This document shows, in pieces, positions 1 through 8,082 of a DNA stretch of 64,000 bases; the stretch's first letter is position 1; each line of letters starts with the position of its first letter. The notes below the pieces were generated by a model. That model searched no databases. It was not told where the DNA came from and worked only from the letters and a program-made list of their open reading frames with translations. The position numbers and the translations under genes were made by a program. This DNA is from Sphaerospermopsis torques-reginae ITEP-024. Its GTDB lineage: Bacteria; Cyanobacteriota; Cyanobacteriia; Cyanobacteriales; Nostocaceae. Where the stretch lies: NCBI RefSeq assembly GCF_019598945.1, contig NZ_CP080598.1:3410001-3474000 (forward strand), read 5' to 3'.

Positions 1-2
1 CT

Positions 3-104
3 GATAGGCGAGAAATCACAGGTTGCCAGTATCCACGACTGTTGAGCCAACCGTGGATAAACACTAAAGCATGGGGGCAAGAGGTGGGAGCCGTTAACTC
101 ATAA
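3..104 (+). CDS. C-terminal end of an unidentified protein (cut by window edge)
   Basis: An open frame enters from the left edge and stops with TAA at 102-104, giving 33 residues that end in GQEVGAVNS. I do not recognise the family. The same DNA can form a hairpin (ATCCACG near 32 with CGTGGAT near 53), so it could also be part of a structured element. The rest of the gene lies outside the window. Confidence 0.3.
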   Translation, partial: DRREITGCQYPRLLSQPWINTKAWGQEVGAVNS

Positions 105-264
105 GCGTGGTGAACGCCGAAGATTTCTATTGTTGCCATATCCATATCGTAACCCGAAGAGCGGGAGCGACTAAATACGGACAGGAAAATAGTTTATGGG
201 ACTGGGGAAGTGGGAAGCAGGGGAGCTTTCTAGCAGGGAGCAGGGGGAAGTTATTTGTATTTTT

Positions 265-311
265 CCCAATCACCAATCACCAGTCACCAGTCACCAATCA
301 CCAATCACCTA
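265..311. repeat. Short tandem heptamer repeat (CAATCAC/CAGTCAC type)
   Basis: Six to seven adjoining units of the heptamers CAATCAC and CAGTCAC lie just past the 3' end of the minus-strand ACT-domain gene. This is the short-tandem-repeat class long known in heterocystous cyanobacteria. Units of the same kind recur at 14361-14402, 37530-37556 and 48182-48217. Confidence 0.8.
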
Positions 312-312
312 C

Positions 313-1032
313 TTAATGACCAAGTAACCTTTGTCGGACTCCTTCAGCGATTCTGTTACCGAGATATTCAGGAATCAGGCTTTCGTTTGGACCGAGCAAG
401 TAGAGTATTAGCCGAGTACGTCCCCGCCAAACCAATAAATTGGCATTGACTACTAATAGGTCTTCTTGCCAGATGGCATACATGACTTTATAAAATAATC
501 CTGGTTGATTATCGGCTTCAATTACCAAAGCTGGGAGATGAAAAACAGGATCAACGTAAAACTCGGTTTGTACCTGCTCTAAACTAGCATTGAGGTTAAA
601 TTCGACGGCTAACATCTCTTCTACCTCAAACCGACTTCCTAGAGCCTCACGAATGGCACGACAAACATTTTCGGCGGTTTTTTCGGTCAGGGCTTTGCTG
701 CCACGGGACACTAGCAGTTTGATAAAAACTAACATTGGTGGTTGAATCTGACCATAGAGACTCAAACCGTGAATAGTTAAACCATAAGCTGCCAGCACAC
801 CAAAAATATCGCTGAGGAGAAAAGACTGATTACGATATGCAAAATGCAGCGCACTTTTGCTACCTTCCGGCTTGATCTCGATCACAGCCCGTCTGGTTTT
901 ATATAGACGGTATGCTAGTCGCAAATTTTGCAATTGTATCTCACTGCTAACAAATTGCTCATAAAATTGGGGAAACGCTCGGTTAAAACGTTTTAGGAGT
1001 TCCAGTGTTGAGGATTTTAAACCAGAAGTCAT
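313..1032 (-). CDS. ACT-domain-containing protein
   Basis: A 239-residue protein with two ACT-like segments. The first is around residues 75-120 (SFLLSDIFGVLAAYGLTIHG) and the second around residues 165-215 (ALVIEADNQPGLFYKVMYAI). The second is the classic pattern 'D-x-P-G-L-x-x-x-I' seen in GlnD-type and ACR ACT repeats, which bind small ligands such as amino acids. No catalytic domain is attached, so a regulatory or ligand-sensing role is inferred. ATG start at 1032 with the purine-rich GGAGG motif nearby on the other strand only, so the RBS is not obvious. Monocistronic; divergent from a long gap that precedes a GNAT gene. Confidence 0.7.
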   Translation of the reverse strand: MTSGLKSSTLELLKRFNRAFPQFYEQFVSSEIQLQNLRLAYRLYKTRRAVIEIKPEGSKSALHFAYRNQSFLLSDIFGVLAAYGLTIHGLSLYGQIQPPMLVFIKLLVSRGSKALTEKTAENVCRAIREALGSRFEVEEMLAVEFNLNASLEQVQTEFYVDPVFHLPALVIEADNQPGLFYKVMYAIWQEDLLVVNANLLVWRGRTRLILYLLGPNESLIPEYLGNRIAEGVRQRLLGH

Positions 1033-1197
1033 TGTTGGAGGTAAGACTTGCTTGCTTTGTTAACGAAGGCAGGAGACAGGAGGCAAGAGGCCTATTGTAC
1101 GGGGGATTTATACCCCACTTCAAAAATTTTTTGCTTTCAAAGGCGTTAGCGTAGCGGGACGAAGTGCGGTTTTAGACCCGATTTTTTTGATAAAAAT

Positions 1198-1308
1198 AAA
1201 GCTATAGCCGTAGTTGTAGACAGAGTAGTTAGGACATCAATTGATCATGAAAGTCTTACTAAAATAGGGTTTTACTCCTGACTCCTGACTCCTGACTCCT
1301 GCTATAAA
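1198..1308 (+). repeat. Dispersed ~100-bp repeat carrying ACTCCTG heptamers
   Basis: The unit begins with GTAGACAGAGTAGTTAGGAC, runs through a variable centre to TTTTACTCCTGACTCC heptamers, and ends in TGCTATAAA. Closely similar units lie at 27700-27793 (minus) and 39888-39962 (plus), and a more decayed one around 3160-3270. It sits in the 884-bp gap 1033-1916, in which I see no other gene. Confidence 0.6.
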
Positions 1309-1916
1309 ACTGTGTTATTTACTACTTGGCTATTATATTTTTCCGTTTTGGCCGCTGGAGCATATATTTTACCTAAAGGTGAAAATAGAGGTAGAAGTTT
1401 GATATCATACTAGCTAATAAGGGAAATTCTACATAATTTATTGTTTTCATCTATTTGTTTGTTGGCGGTTTAAGTTCACAATTTGGCTAAGGCGATCGCC
1501 TCCATTGTCTTTTTTGCTGTCAATCTTGGGCAAATGATTCTGTTTGGGTCTGCATCAGCGGCAAATTCATCAAAATTATAGATATGGATACATCAAAATA
1601 CCTGATCATGTAGTATCTTGATTTCAGTGGCACAAAAAATCAACCACTAAAAACAATCCAGCAGATGAAAGCCCAGGAATTTGCCAAAAATACCCTGTGC
1701 TTTAGCTAGGTGATTGTAAAAACAAAATGCTAAAGTTAAAAATGATTGGTTTGAAACTTTTAGTAACTGGCTGTCAAAAGTCCCCATCCCGAAAACACCC
1801 AACGTAATTTTTTAGGTTAGGTGTCTGGAGATAGAACAGAGACAGTGTTTTTACTAATGATTCAACACTCTCAAGCAGAGTAACCAATTCAGTCATGTTA
1901 CCCGAACCACGTTGGC

Positions 1917-2444
1917 ATGGGTTTTTGGAAAACTTGGTTTAGTAGTTCTGAATCTGTAGCGACAAATAAAACGACCGCATTTGATGAGTATGCACGGGGA
2001 GATAGAGGCAACTCTAGTGCCGGAAGCGATAGTATCGTTTTTAGCACTGAACGCGATATCGACTTGTATGAACTAGAAGAACTCTGTGATGCGGTGGGTT
2101 GGTCTCGTCGTCCTCTGAGAAAAGTAAAAAAAGCCATTGAACATAGTTTTCTCGTCGCTTCTATGTGGCAAGTACGAGGAAACAAAAGGCGTTTAATAGG
2201 TTTTGCCCGTGCTACCTCAGATCATGCTTTTAATGCCACTATTTGGGATGTGGTAGTTCATCCAGACTTCCAAGGTCAAGGTATGGGTAAGGCATTGATG
2301 AAATATGTCCTCAAAAAACTCAGAAGTGAAGAAATTAGCAATGTTACTCTCTTCGCTGACCCTCATGTTGTAGATTTTTACCGGACTATGGGTTTTATGC
2401 CTGACCCAGAAGGTATTAAAGGGATGTTTTGGTATCCTCAATGA
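1917..2444 (+). CDS. GNAT family N-acetyltransferase
   Basis: A 175-residue acetyl-CoA-dependent N-acetyltransferase. The acetyl-CoA binding motif A is visible around residues 117-140 ([20 protein letters not shown], the Q-x-x-G-x-G/A pattern), preceded by the beta4 strand ATIWDV and followed by the beta5 segment [19 protein letters not shown]. It resembles the Ycf52/NSI group of cyanobacteria and plastids. A paralogue with the same IGFARA-S-ATIWDVV core lies at 7190-7657. The substrate cannot be told from sequence. The N-terminal ~40 residues are Ser/Asp-rich and probably disordered. The first ATG is used; an ATG 22 bases upstream is in another frame. Confidence 0.8.
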   Translation: MGFWKTWFSSSESVATNKTTAFDEYARGDRGNSSAGSDSIVFSTERDIDLYELEELCDAVGWSRRPLRKVKKAIEHSFLVASMWQVRGNKRRLIGFARATSDHAFNATIWDVVVHPDFQGQGMGKALMKYVLKKLRSEEISNVTLFADPHVVDFYRTMGFMPDPEGIKGMFWYPQ

Positions 2445-2627
2445 TCCTCAAGCAAACAAAACAGGTTGCCGCCATCAATTCGCTATCATACCTAAGATGT
2501 GCTATTATTGTTTGGTTGACCGATAAGCGTTAATCTATCAGTATCAACTTTTTCAGGCTAAGTCAACAGAAAAACTCTTATTAAGGAAGTGATTTGATTT
2601 TTTTCCCAGTAATTTCCCAGTAAGGGG

Positions 2628-2656
2628 TTGGCAATCTGTTTTTAGTATGATATAGT
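2628..2656 (+). promoter_or_regulatory. Sigma70 promoter of tRNA-Pro
   Basis: The -35 box TTGGCA (2628-2633) and the -10 box TATAGT (2651-2656) are separated by 17 bp, about 70 bp before the tRNA. The spacing and boxes are near consensus. Confidence 0.6.
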
Positions 2657-2725
2657 TAGAAAGATGCTTGAGCTAAACATAATTTTTGTTATGTATAGCT
2701 AAACTATCAACAGTAAAAAGTTTTC

Positions 2726-2799
2726 CGGGATGTAGCGCAGCTTGGTAGCGCGCCTGCTTTGGGAGCAGGATGCCGCAGGTTCAAATCCTGTCATCCCGA
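2726..2799 (+). tRNA. trnP-TGG: tRNA-Pro (anticodon TGG)
   Basis: A full cloverleaf can be drawn: acceptor CGGGATG/CATCCCG, D stem GCGC/GCGC, anticodon stem CCTGC/GCAGG around the loop TTTGGGA (anticodon TGG), and T stem GCAGG/CCTGT with TTCAAAT. It is 74 nt long, and CCA is not encoded. It lies alone in the gap 2445-3615. The remainder of that gap holds short ACTCCTG-type repeats (2945-2975, 3240-3270) and AT-rich DNA with no gene I can support. Confidence 0.97.
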
Positions 2800-3239
2800 T
2801 TTTAGATAAATATTAAGATTCTGGTAGCACTGTTAATTTGCTATAAGTTCACTAATAGGTGAGTAAATAGTATAGATTATATATTTTTTATTGGGTTATT
2901 GATAAAAGTTCCTAATACATACTAATAACCCAAGTTGCTAGTTAGGAATAGGAGTCAGGAGTCAGGAGAAAGAATGAATTATGATGGTGTTCCCTGCTTT
3001 TTTGCTGTTTACTTATCCTTGTTACTTCGATTTGAGAGCCTTTCTTGCAGAACTAGCAACTTACGTGAATAAATAATTTATAACAGGTGACTATTGACAG
3101 TACAAAAAACCTGTGAGTGTCTAAGTTTTAGTTTTGGTTAATATCCTGAGCGCCTTATCTACAGCTATAAAAAACTCTGTTAATCGGAAATGGGAACGAT
3201 TTATCAAGTTCTAGCGTCACGGAGAAACGAGAAAAATAA

Positions 3240-3272
3240 AGCAGGAGTCAGGAGTCAGGAGTCAGGAGTAAA
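3240..3272. repeat. AGGAGTC heptamer repeat
   Basis: Three to four adjoining AGGAGTC units (the reverse complement of the ACTCCTG class). The sequence around it (TATCTACAGC near 3158, AGTAAAACT after it) resembles a decayed copy of the dispersed repeat at 1198-1308. Confidence 0.6.
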
Positions 3273-3615
3273 ACTGGCGAATGTGTATAGGCTTCAATTG
3301 AGATTCTGTACCTCATTTATCTGGAATCTGCTGTAAAACAAAAAACAATACAAAACAAAAAACAATACAATACAATCAAATATAATTGTTGTGAGCAAGA
3401 GTCCCGGAAATCAAACCCTGCTGGAGAATATAATAGAAAAATACAGCATTTATTCGTGAATAGCAAGGCAAAATTCCCAACAATTAGCACAATAAAGTTA
3501 TTTAAAGCTAAAATAGCTGGTTAGATAATTAAACTTGGTTTTGTTGGTATAAATTTTTACCATTTTTTGATCGTCTAAGTTAATTCAAGTATTGATATTG
3601 AGATAAGGAGTATTT

Positions 3616-4416
3616 ATGAAATCATTGGTTCGCTGGGGCTTAACGCTGGGTTTAGTAGGCAGTACCTTACTGGGAAGCGTGGTAGCTGTTGATTTTCCTG
3701 TACTGGCATTATCAGAACAACAAGTCAAAGAAAAATTGGATTCTGTACCAGTTTACTTGATTACGAATGATCAGGGTTTACCGTTGAGTCGGACTATACC
3801 CTCACAAAATGGACAACCAGGGGCTTCAGTGACTGGTGTATATATGAGTCGGCAGGAAGCTTTGGCGTTTATCAAAGAATTGCAAAATGCCAAAAATAAA
3901 GACCCAAAACTAGAAGCAATGGCCAAACAGTTGCAAGTTACCGCTGTTCCTCTAGGTGTAATTTATCAGCAATTGCAACAAAGTAAAAACCAACAGAATA
4001 GACTGTTATTTGCGTTCAAACCTGTAGATAAAGAAGTCAAAGGCGCACTAACTTTACTGAATGCAGGTGGTCAAAAAGTGAATCAATTTAAGAGCGTGCC
4101 TGTATTTGCGGTAAGGTTTGCACCAGATCAAGGCTATGTACCAATTCAATTAGGTGCGAATAATCAGCAAATGATTCCTTTATTCTTGAGTAAACAAGAT
4201 GCACTAGGTTTATTGAACCAAGTGAAACCAAAGTTTCCTAAAGCTGATATTCAGGTAATAGATGTGGATGGGGTGATTAAAACTTTGGAAGATAAAAATG
4301 ATTCTTGGTTAAATCAGGTGGTTTTGGTTCCATCCCCAGAGTCTAGAGAATATATTAGGACTTTGCCTAAAAACAATGCTGCCAAGCAGAATAATGCACC
4401 TTCTAAACGGCGTTAA
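3616..4416 (+). CDS. tic22: Tic22 family protein
   Basis: A 266-residue protein with an N-terminal signal-type hydrophobic segment (residues ~7-31) followed by the Tic22 core, recognised by PVYLITNDQGLP, GVYMSRQEALAFI, the second pseudo-repeat VPVFAVRF and LFLSKQDALGLL. Tic22 is a soluble periplasmic (thylakoid/periplasm in cyanobacteria) chaperone-like protein needed for outer-membrane biogenesis, and its plastid relative acts in the import translocon. The two similar halves (YMSRQEAL and FLSKQDAL) are the known internal duplication. An AAGGAG RBS sits 6-11 bases before the ATG. The gene ends 2 bp before prmC, so the two are probably co-transcribed. Confidence 0.88.
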   Translation: MKSLVRWGLTLGLVGSTLLGSVVAVDFPVLALSEQQVKEKLDSVPVYLITNDQGLPLSRTIPSQNGQPGASVTGVYMSRQEALAFIKELQNAKNKDPKLEAMAKQLQVTAVPLGVIYQQLQQSKNQQNRLLFAFKPVDKEVKGALTLLNAGGQKVNQFKSVPVFAVRFAPDQGYVPIQLGANNQQMIPLFLSKQDALGLLNQVKPKFPKADIQVIDVDGVIKTLEDKNDSWLNQVVLVPSPESREYIRTLPKNNAAKQNNAPSKRR

Positions 4417-4418
4417 TC

Positions 4419-5318
4419 ATGGCAAAGCAACAGTCAGTTACTGGTATGGAAGTTTGGCAGTGGCGTAATCAAGCACTGAAAGATGCTTTATCTACGGACA
4501 TTTCTCCTGTAGAAGTTGATTGGCTGTTGCAGGAAATAACTGAGTTAGACCGCTTGACACTGCATTTAGAGTCTTTCAAATCATGGCAGCAAATTAAAAT
4601 GCAGTTATCTTTGACAGAGTTAGACAGGTTATGGCAAAGACGTTTGCATGAACGCTTGCCGATACAGTATATTGCTGGGGTGACACCTTGGCGCTATTTT
4701 AAACTCGCTGTGTCAAATGCGGTTTTAATTCCTAGACCGGAAACAGAGATTTTGATTGATTTGGCCGTAAACGCTGCTGAAAGTAAGGGGTTACAATCAG
4801 GTCATTGGGCAGATTTGGGGACTGGGAGTGGGGCGATCGCTCTTGGTTTAGCGGAGGTATTGACAAATGCTACGATTCATGCTGTAGATGTCAGTGCTGA
4901 AGCTTTAGAGGTTGCGAAAACCAATGCGGAAAACTTGGGTTTTAATAAACGAGTTAAATTTTACCAAGGGGATTGGTGGAAACCCTTAGAAAACTGGAAA
5001 GGTCAATTTAGCGGAATGGTATCAAATCCGCCTTATATTCCCAGTGATACGGTACTAACATTACAACCGGAAGTAGTGAAACATGAACCCCATCTAGCAT
5101 TAGATGGTGGTGCTGATGGTTTAGATTGTATTCGTCATTTAATCGCAGTTGCTCCTGCTTATTTGCGTCTGGGTGGGGTTTGGTTAATTGAAATGATGGC
5201 GGGACAGGCGGAAACGGTGCAAGAATTGTTGGAAACTAATGGTAGTTATTGTGATATTTCTATTCATGCAGATTTAGCAGGAATAGAACGTTTTGCGGTA
5301 GCTTATGTAAATATGTAG
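4419..5318 (+). CDS. prmC: Peptide chain release factor N5-glutamine methyltransferase
   Basis: A 299-residue HemK/PrmC protein that methylates the GGQ glutamine of release factors RF1 and RF2 using SAM. Visible are the N-terminal helical release-factor-binding part (residues 1-95), IPRPETE (~105-111), the SAM motif ADLGTGSGAIAL (~131-142) and the catalytic NPPY motif (~203-206). Length is typical (280-300). It starts 2 bp after tic22. Downstream lies a 280-bp gap filled by two AGGAT-type repeats. Confidence 0.95.
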   Translation: MAKQQSVTGMEVWQWRNQALKDALSTDISPVEVDWLLQEITELDRLTLHLESFKSWQQIKMQLSLTELDRLWQRRLHERLPIQYIAGVTPWRYFKLAVSNAVLIPRPETEILIDLAVNAAESKGLQSGHWADLGTGSGAIALGLAEVLTNATIHAVDVSAEALEVAKTNAENLGFNKRVKFYQGDWWKPLENWKGQFSGMVSNPPYIPSDTVLTLQPEVVKHEPHLALDGGADGLDCIRHLIAVAPAYLRLGGVWLIEMMAGQAETVQELLETNGSYCDISIHADLAGIERFAVAYVNM

Positions 5319-5368
5319 AATGTCCTGGATCTGATTTTTTCTGCATCAGGATTTTCAGGATTTTTATT

Positions 5369-5492
5369 GTCAGAATCAGGATATCCAGGATTTAAGGATG
5401 TTCAGGATGTGATTTAATAGGAATTTGGTGATTTTTCAAAATTTGATTTTGTCAGAATCAGGATATCCAGGATTTAAGGATGTTCAGGATGT
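5369..5492 (+). repeat. AGGAT-type dispersed repeat, two plus copies
   Basis: Two ~43-bp copies (5369-5411, 5450-5492) read GTCAGAATCAGGATATCC, then AGGATTTAAGGATG and TTCAGGATGT. AGGAT occurs four times at 8-9-bp spacing, with a GGATATCC palindrome near the start. A looser AGGAT-rich piece lies at 5345-5362. Further copies occur at 7813-10336, 17731-21241 and 40757-40800. Confidence 0.85.
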
Positions 5493-5600
5493 CATAATTA
5501 TTATATAGTTTAATTTATAATTAAACCAATTATGTTACCTGTCACCTGATATTTGCCGGTTATATCTAAAAATAGATAAGTAATTTTCTGATATTTATTT

Positions 5601-6176
5601 ATGAATGTTTCTCTAGAAGTTCTCATCAACTCTGCAAAAGCTGGAAAACTAATTAGTTTCCCCACGGATACCGTACCTGCACTAGCTTCTCTACCCGCAC
5701 AGGCAGAATTGATTTATACTGCTAAACAACGCAGTTTAGATAAACCTTTAATTTTAATGGCTGCTAAAGCCGAAGATTTATGGGATTATGTAAAAGGAAA
5801 TAAGACTGAATATCAAATTTGGCAGGAGGTAGTTAATCAATATTGGCCTGGTGCGTTGACTTTAGTGTTACCTGCTAGTGAGAAAATTCCTCAAGTTATG
5901 AATCCTACTGATCCAACGACAATCGGAATTAGAGTACCCAATCATTTAGTTGCCCAAAATATTTTAGCACAAACTGGACCAATGGCTACCACTAGTGTTA
6001 ATTTATCAGGACAACCAGCTTTAGAAAATCGAGCAGAAATAGAACTGAATTTTCCTGATCTTCTCACTTTAGAAGCGACTGAATATAAAGGTTTGGGAAT
6101 ACCTTCTACTGTTGCTAAATGGACAGGGAATGATTGGCAAATTTTGCGCCAAGGAGTAATTACAATTGATAATTGA
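5601..6176 (+). CDS. Sua5/YciO/YrdC family protein (threonylcarbamoyl-AMP synthase type)
   Basis: A 191-residue YrdC-like protein. Members make threonylcarbamoyl-AMP from threonine, bicarbonate and ATP for the t6A modification of tRNAs. Seen are FPTDTVPALA (residues ~21-30), the KQRSLDKPLILM segment that matches the KxR...K(R/K)P substrate-binding pattern, YWPGALTLVLP (~84-94), GIRVPNH (~113-119) and TTSVNLSGQPAL (~134-145). Length suits the single-domain YrdC/TsaC form. The ATG at 5601 follows an AT-rich leader without a strong RBS. The stop is embedded in an AATTGAT tandem repeat. Confidence 0.88.
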   Translation: MNVSLEVLINSAKAGKLISFPTDTVPALASLPAQAELIYTAKQRSLDKPLILMAAKAEDLWDYVKGNKTEYQIWQEVVNQYWPGALTLVLPASEKIPQVMNPTDPTTIGIRVPNHLVAQNILAQTGPMATTSVNLSGQPALENRAEIELNFPDLLTLEATEYKGLGIPSTVAKWTGNDWQILRQGVITIDN

Positions 6177-6208
6177 TAATTGATAATTGATAATTGATAA
6201 TTGATAAT
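6166..6208. repeat. AATTGAT tandem heptamer repeat
   Basis: About six units of the heptamer AATTGAT start inside the last codons of the preceding gene and run into the gap before the histidine kinase. The same repeat, often as its complement ATCAATT, recurs at 10529-10563, 13128-13172 and 36612-36634. Confidence 0.85.
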
Positions 6209-6231
6209 GGTACTCAAGAGTAAAATTTTAT

Positions 6232-7236
6232 ATGACTAGCTTAAATGAATGGTTATATCTAGGATCAGGAATAGGTTTAGGAATAGGTTTTTGTAAGTTA
6301 TTCCTACAGTCATCTAAATCTTCATCCATTCTTGTGGAAAATGCCCCAAAACAGCAAGAAACCAAAGTTTTATCAAAAACTTTAGACAAATTAAACCAAA
6401 CCCAATTAGCCTACCAAATGGCTAGGGAAATGAGCCAGTTTCAAGCGGGTTTTTTAGCTAGAACTACCCATGAATTGCGATCGCCCCTCAATGGTTTAAT
6501 AGGATTACATCAATTAATTTTAAATGATTTGTGCGAAAATCCAGAGGAAGAAAGGGAATTTGTTGAACAAGCTTATGAGCGATCGCTAAGATTGCTAAAA
6601 ATGATTGATGAAATTCTCAGTGTTGCTAGAACAGAACACGGAACAAATAAATTAGAAATTCAGCCTGTACAGTTAACTAAAGTTTTAGAAGAAGTTCATA
6701 AATTAACTTATATGCTGGCTGCAAATCGCAATTATCCTTTTACTATATCATTTCCTAAACCAGAGATTTACGTTTTAGCAGATAACCGCTGGCTACGTCA
6801 AATATTGGTGAATTTAATAGATACTACCATTTTACAAATGGAAGAAGGTAGTATTCATCTTTCCAGTAGTATTGCACCTGCAAATACAGCTACAAATAAT
6901 ATTATTAATAATGTTGTGCATATTTATCTAGATGTCCCCACTCATGCTATCATCTCTAGTGAAGAAATAAATTTGATTGCCTCTGAAAATAAAACAACTC
7001 AAGAAAACATAAAAGACAATATAAAAGACAATATCAAAGACAATATAGAAATCTCATCAGGAATGAAACTATTACTTAATCAAAAATTACTAGAAACGAT
7101 GGGAGGAAAACTAGAAATTATCTCCTCTCCCATCACCACAGATCCCATCACCACAGAAGTAAAACAAGATTGCACCAGACTACAAATTTCTATCCCCCTA
7201 GTGACTCCTGAAGCTGAACTTCTCCAGTCGGAATAG
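6232..7236 (+). CDS. Sensor histidine kinase-like protein with degenerate ATPase domain
   Basis: 334 residues. An N-terminal hydrophobic stretch (residues ~8-22) is followed by the dimerisation/phospho-acceptor helix THELRSPLNGLIGL (H at ~78), which matches the HisKA H-box. The ATPase half keeps an N-box-like segment (NRWLRQILVNLIDTTI, ~183-198) but lacks the expected second Asn. No D-x-G-x-G motif can be found, and only a G2/C-terminal remnant remains (LLETMGGKLEIIS). Residues ~255-270 are a low-complexity DNIK repeat from a tandem nucleotide repeat. It may therefore be a phosphotransfer or pseudo-kinase protein. Its 3' end overlaps the convergent GNAT gene by 47 bp. Confidence 0.72.
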   Translation: MTSLNEWLYLGSGIGLGIGFCKLFLQSSKSSSILVENAPKQQETKVLSKTLDKLNQTQLAYQMAREMSQFQAGFLARTTHELRSPLNGLIGLHQLILNDLCENPEEEREFVEQAYERSLRLLKMIDEILSVARTEHGTNKLEIQPVQLTKVLEEVHKLTYMLAANRNYPFTISFPKPEIYVLADNRWLRQILVNLIDTTILQMEEGSIHLSSSIAPANTATNNIINNVVHIYLDVPTHAIISSEEINLIASENKTTQENIKDNIKDNIKDNIEISSGMKLLLNQKLLETMGGKLEIISSPITTDPITTEVKQDCTRLQISIPLVTPEAELLQSE

Positions 7237-7657
7237 AACCTAAATCCGATTGATTGTATAGTACCATTGTCGTGGTATTATTAGTTTGAAAACCAATCTT
7301 TTCATAGAATTTTTGTTGATGAGTTGTCATTAAATAAACTCTCTCCACTTGCATAACTGGGTGAGCTAAAACTGTTTCTACTAATTTGATTCCCAGTCCC
7401 TTACCTTGATATTTTGGATGAATGACAACATCCCAAATTGTAGCGCGATAGATGCCATCAGAATTAGCTCTTGCAAAACCAATTAGTTGTTCTCCATCCC
7501 AAACAGAAATTACAGGTTTACTATTAGCAATGGCTATGCTTAAATCCTCTATACTCCGCCCTTTTGCCCAAAAAGCGGCTATATTAAATAAGTTTTGAAG
7601 TTGGTAAAGATCAATTTTTGCGCGGCCTTCACTAAACTGAATTTGAGGATTTTCCAT
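7190..7657 (-). CDS. GNAT family N-acetyltransferase
   Basis: 155 residues with the acetyl-CoA motif A around residues 83-103 (VVIHPKYQGKGLGIKLVETV), beta4 ATIWDV and a C-terminal FYEKIGF strand-turn. It is a paralogue of the GNAT at 1917-2444 (shared core IGFARA-SD-ATIWDVV-HP-QG-G-G) but lacks that protein's charged N-terminal extension. Substrate unknown. The last 47 bp overlap, tail to tail, the end of the histidine-kinase-like gene. Start ATG at 7657. Confidence 0.8.
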   Translation of the reverse strand: MENPQIQFSEGRAKIDLYQLQNLFNIAAFWAKGRSIEDLSIAIANSKPVISVWDGEQLIGFARANSDGIYRATIWDVVIHPKYQGKGLGIKLVETVLAHPVMQVERVYLMTTHQQKFYEKIGFQTNNTTTMVLYNQSDLGSIPTGEVQLQESLGG

Positions 7658-7812
7658 TTATAGACACCCAATTGTCGTAGTATCTTCGTTTCTGTTATGG
7701 CATATTTTCCTGGAAATTACTGCAACTGTATATATATATGCAACTGCATGAATATTAATTTTTTATCAAGAATTATTTTGTCTACAAAATCCCCACAAAC
7801 AATCATTAAACA

Positions 7813-7855
7813 ACATCCTGAAAATCCTTAAATCCTGGATATCCTGATTCTGACA
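7813..7855 (-). repeat. AGGAT-type dispersed repeat, minus copy
   Basis: A near-canonical copy in reverse orientation (ACATCCTG ... AAATCCTGGATATCCTGATTC). It lies at the left side of the kinase-FGE cassette, 11 bp from the left inverted-repeat arm. Confidence 0.85.
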
Positions 7856-7865
7856 ATTTTAACCC

Positions 7866-7930
7866 TTGACAAAATTCTCAGTTTCGATTATGCTAATGTT
7901 ATAGGTGGAAAAGAGTGCGCCCATATATAT
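7866..7930 (+). promoter_or_regulatory. Left copy of promoter-containing inverted repeat
   Basis: TTGACA (7866-7871), a 17-bp spacer and TATGCT (7889-7894) form a sigma70 promoter reading rightwards, followed by the conserved block GAAAAGAGTGCGCCCATATA. The whole ~70 bp matches in inverted orientation the segment 10097-10166 with about a dozen mismatches. Its transcript would run antisense into the 3' end of the kinase-FGE gene. It could be a genuine promoter or simply the end of a mobile unit. Confidence 0.6.
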
Positions 7931-8082
7931 CATATATTAATATTTCAGTGCCATTTTCCCCATTGATGTGATATGCTAAAAGCAATACCTCCAAAATTTT
8001 GAAAAAATTTGATCGCCTGACGGCGATACAAGAAAGGGAAAAAGAAAAAGTGTAGAGGGTAAAAGGGTAAGAGAGTAAAGAA

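Noticed and set aside
107-449. Two short plus-strand frames near the left edge
   Set aside because: They run through heptamer repeats and antisense to the ACT-domain gene; no RBS.
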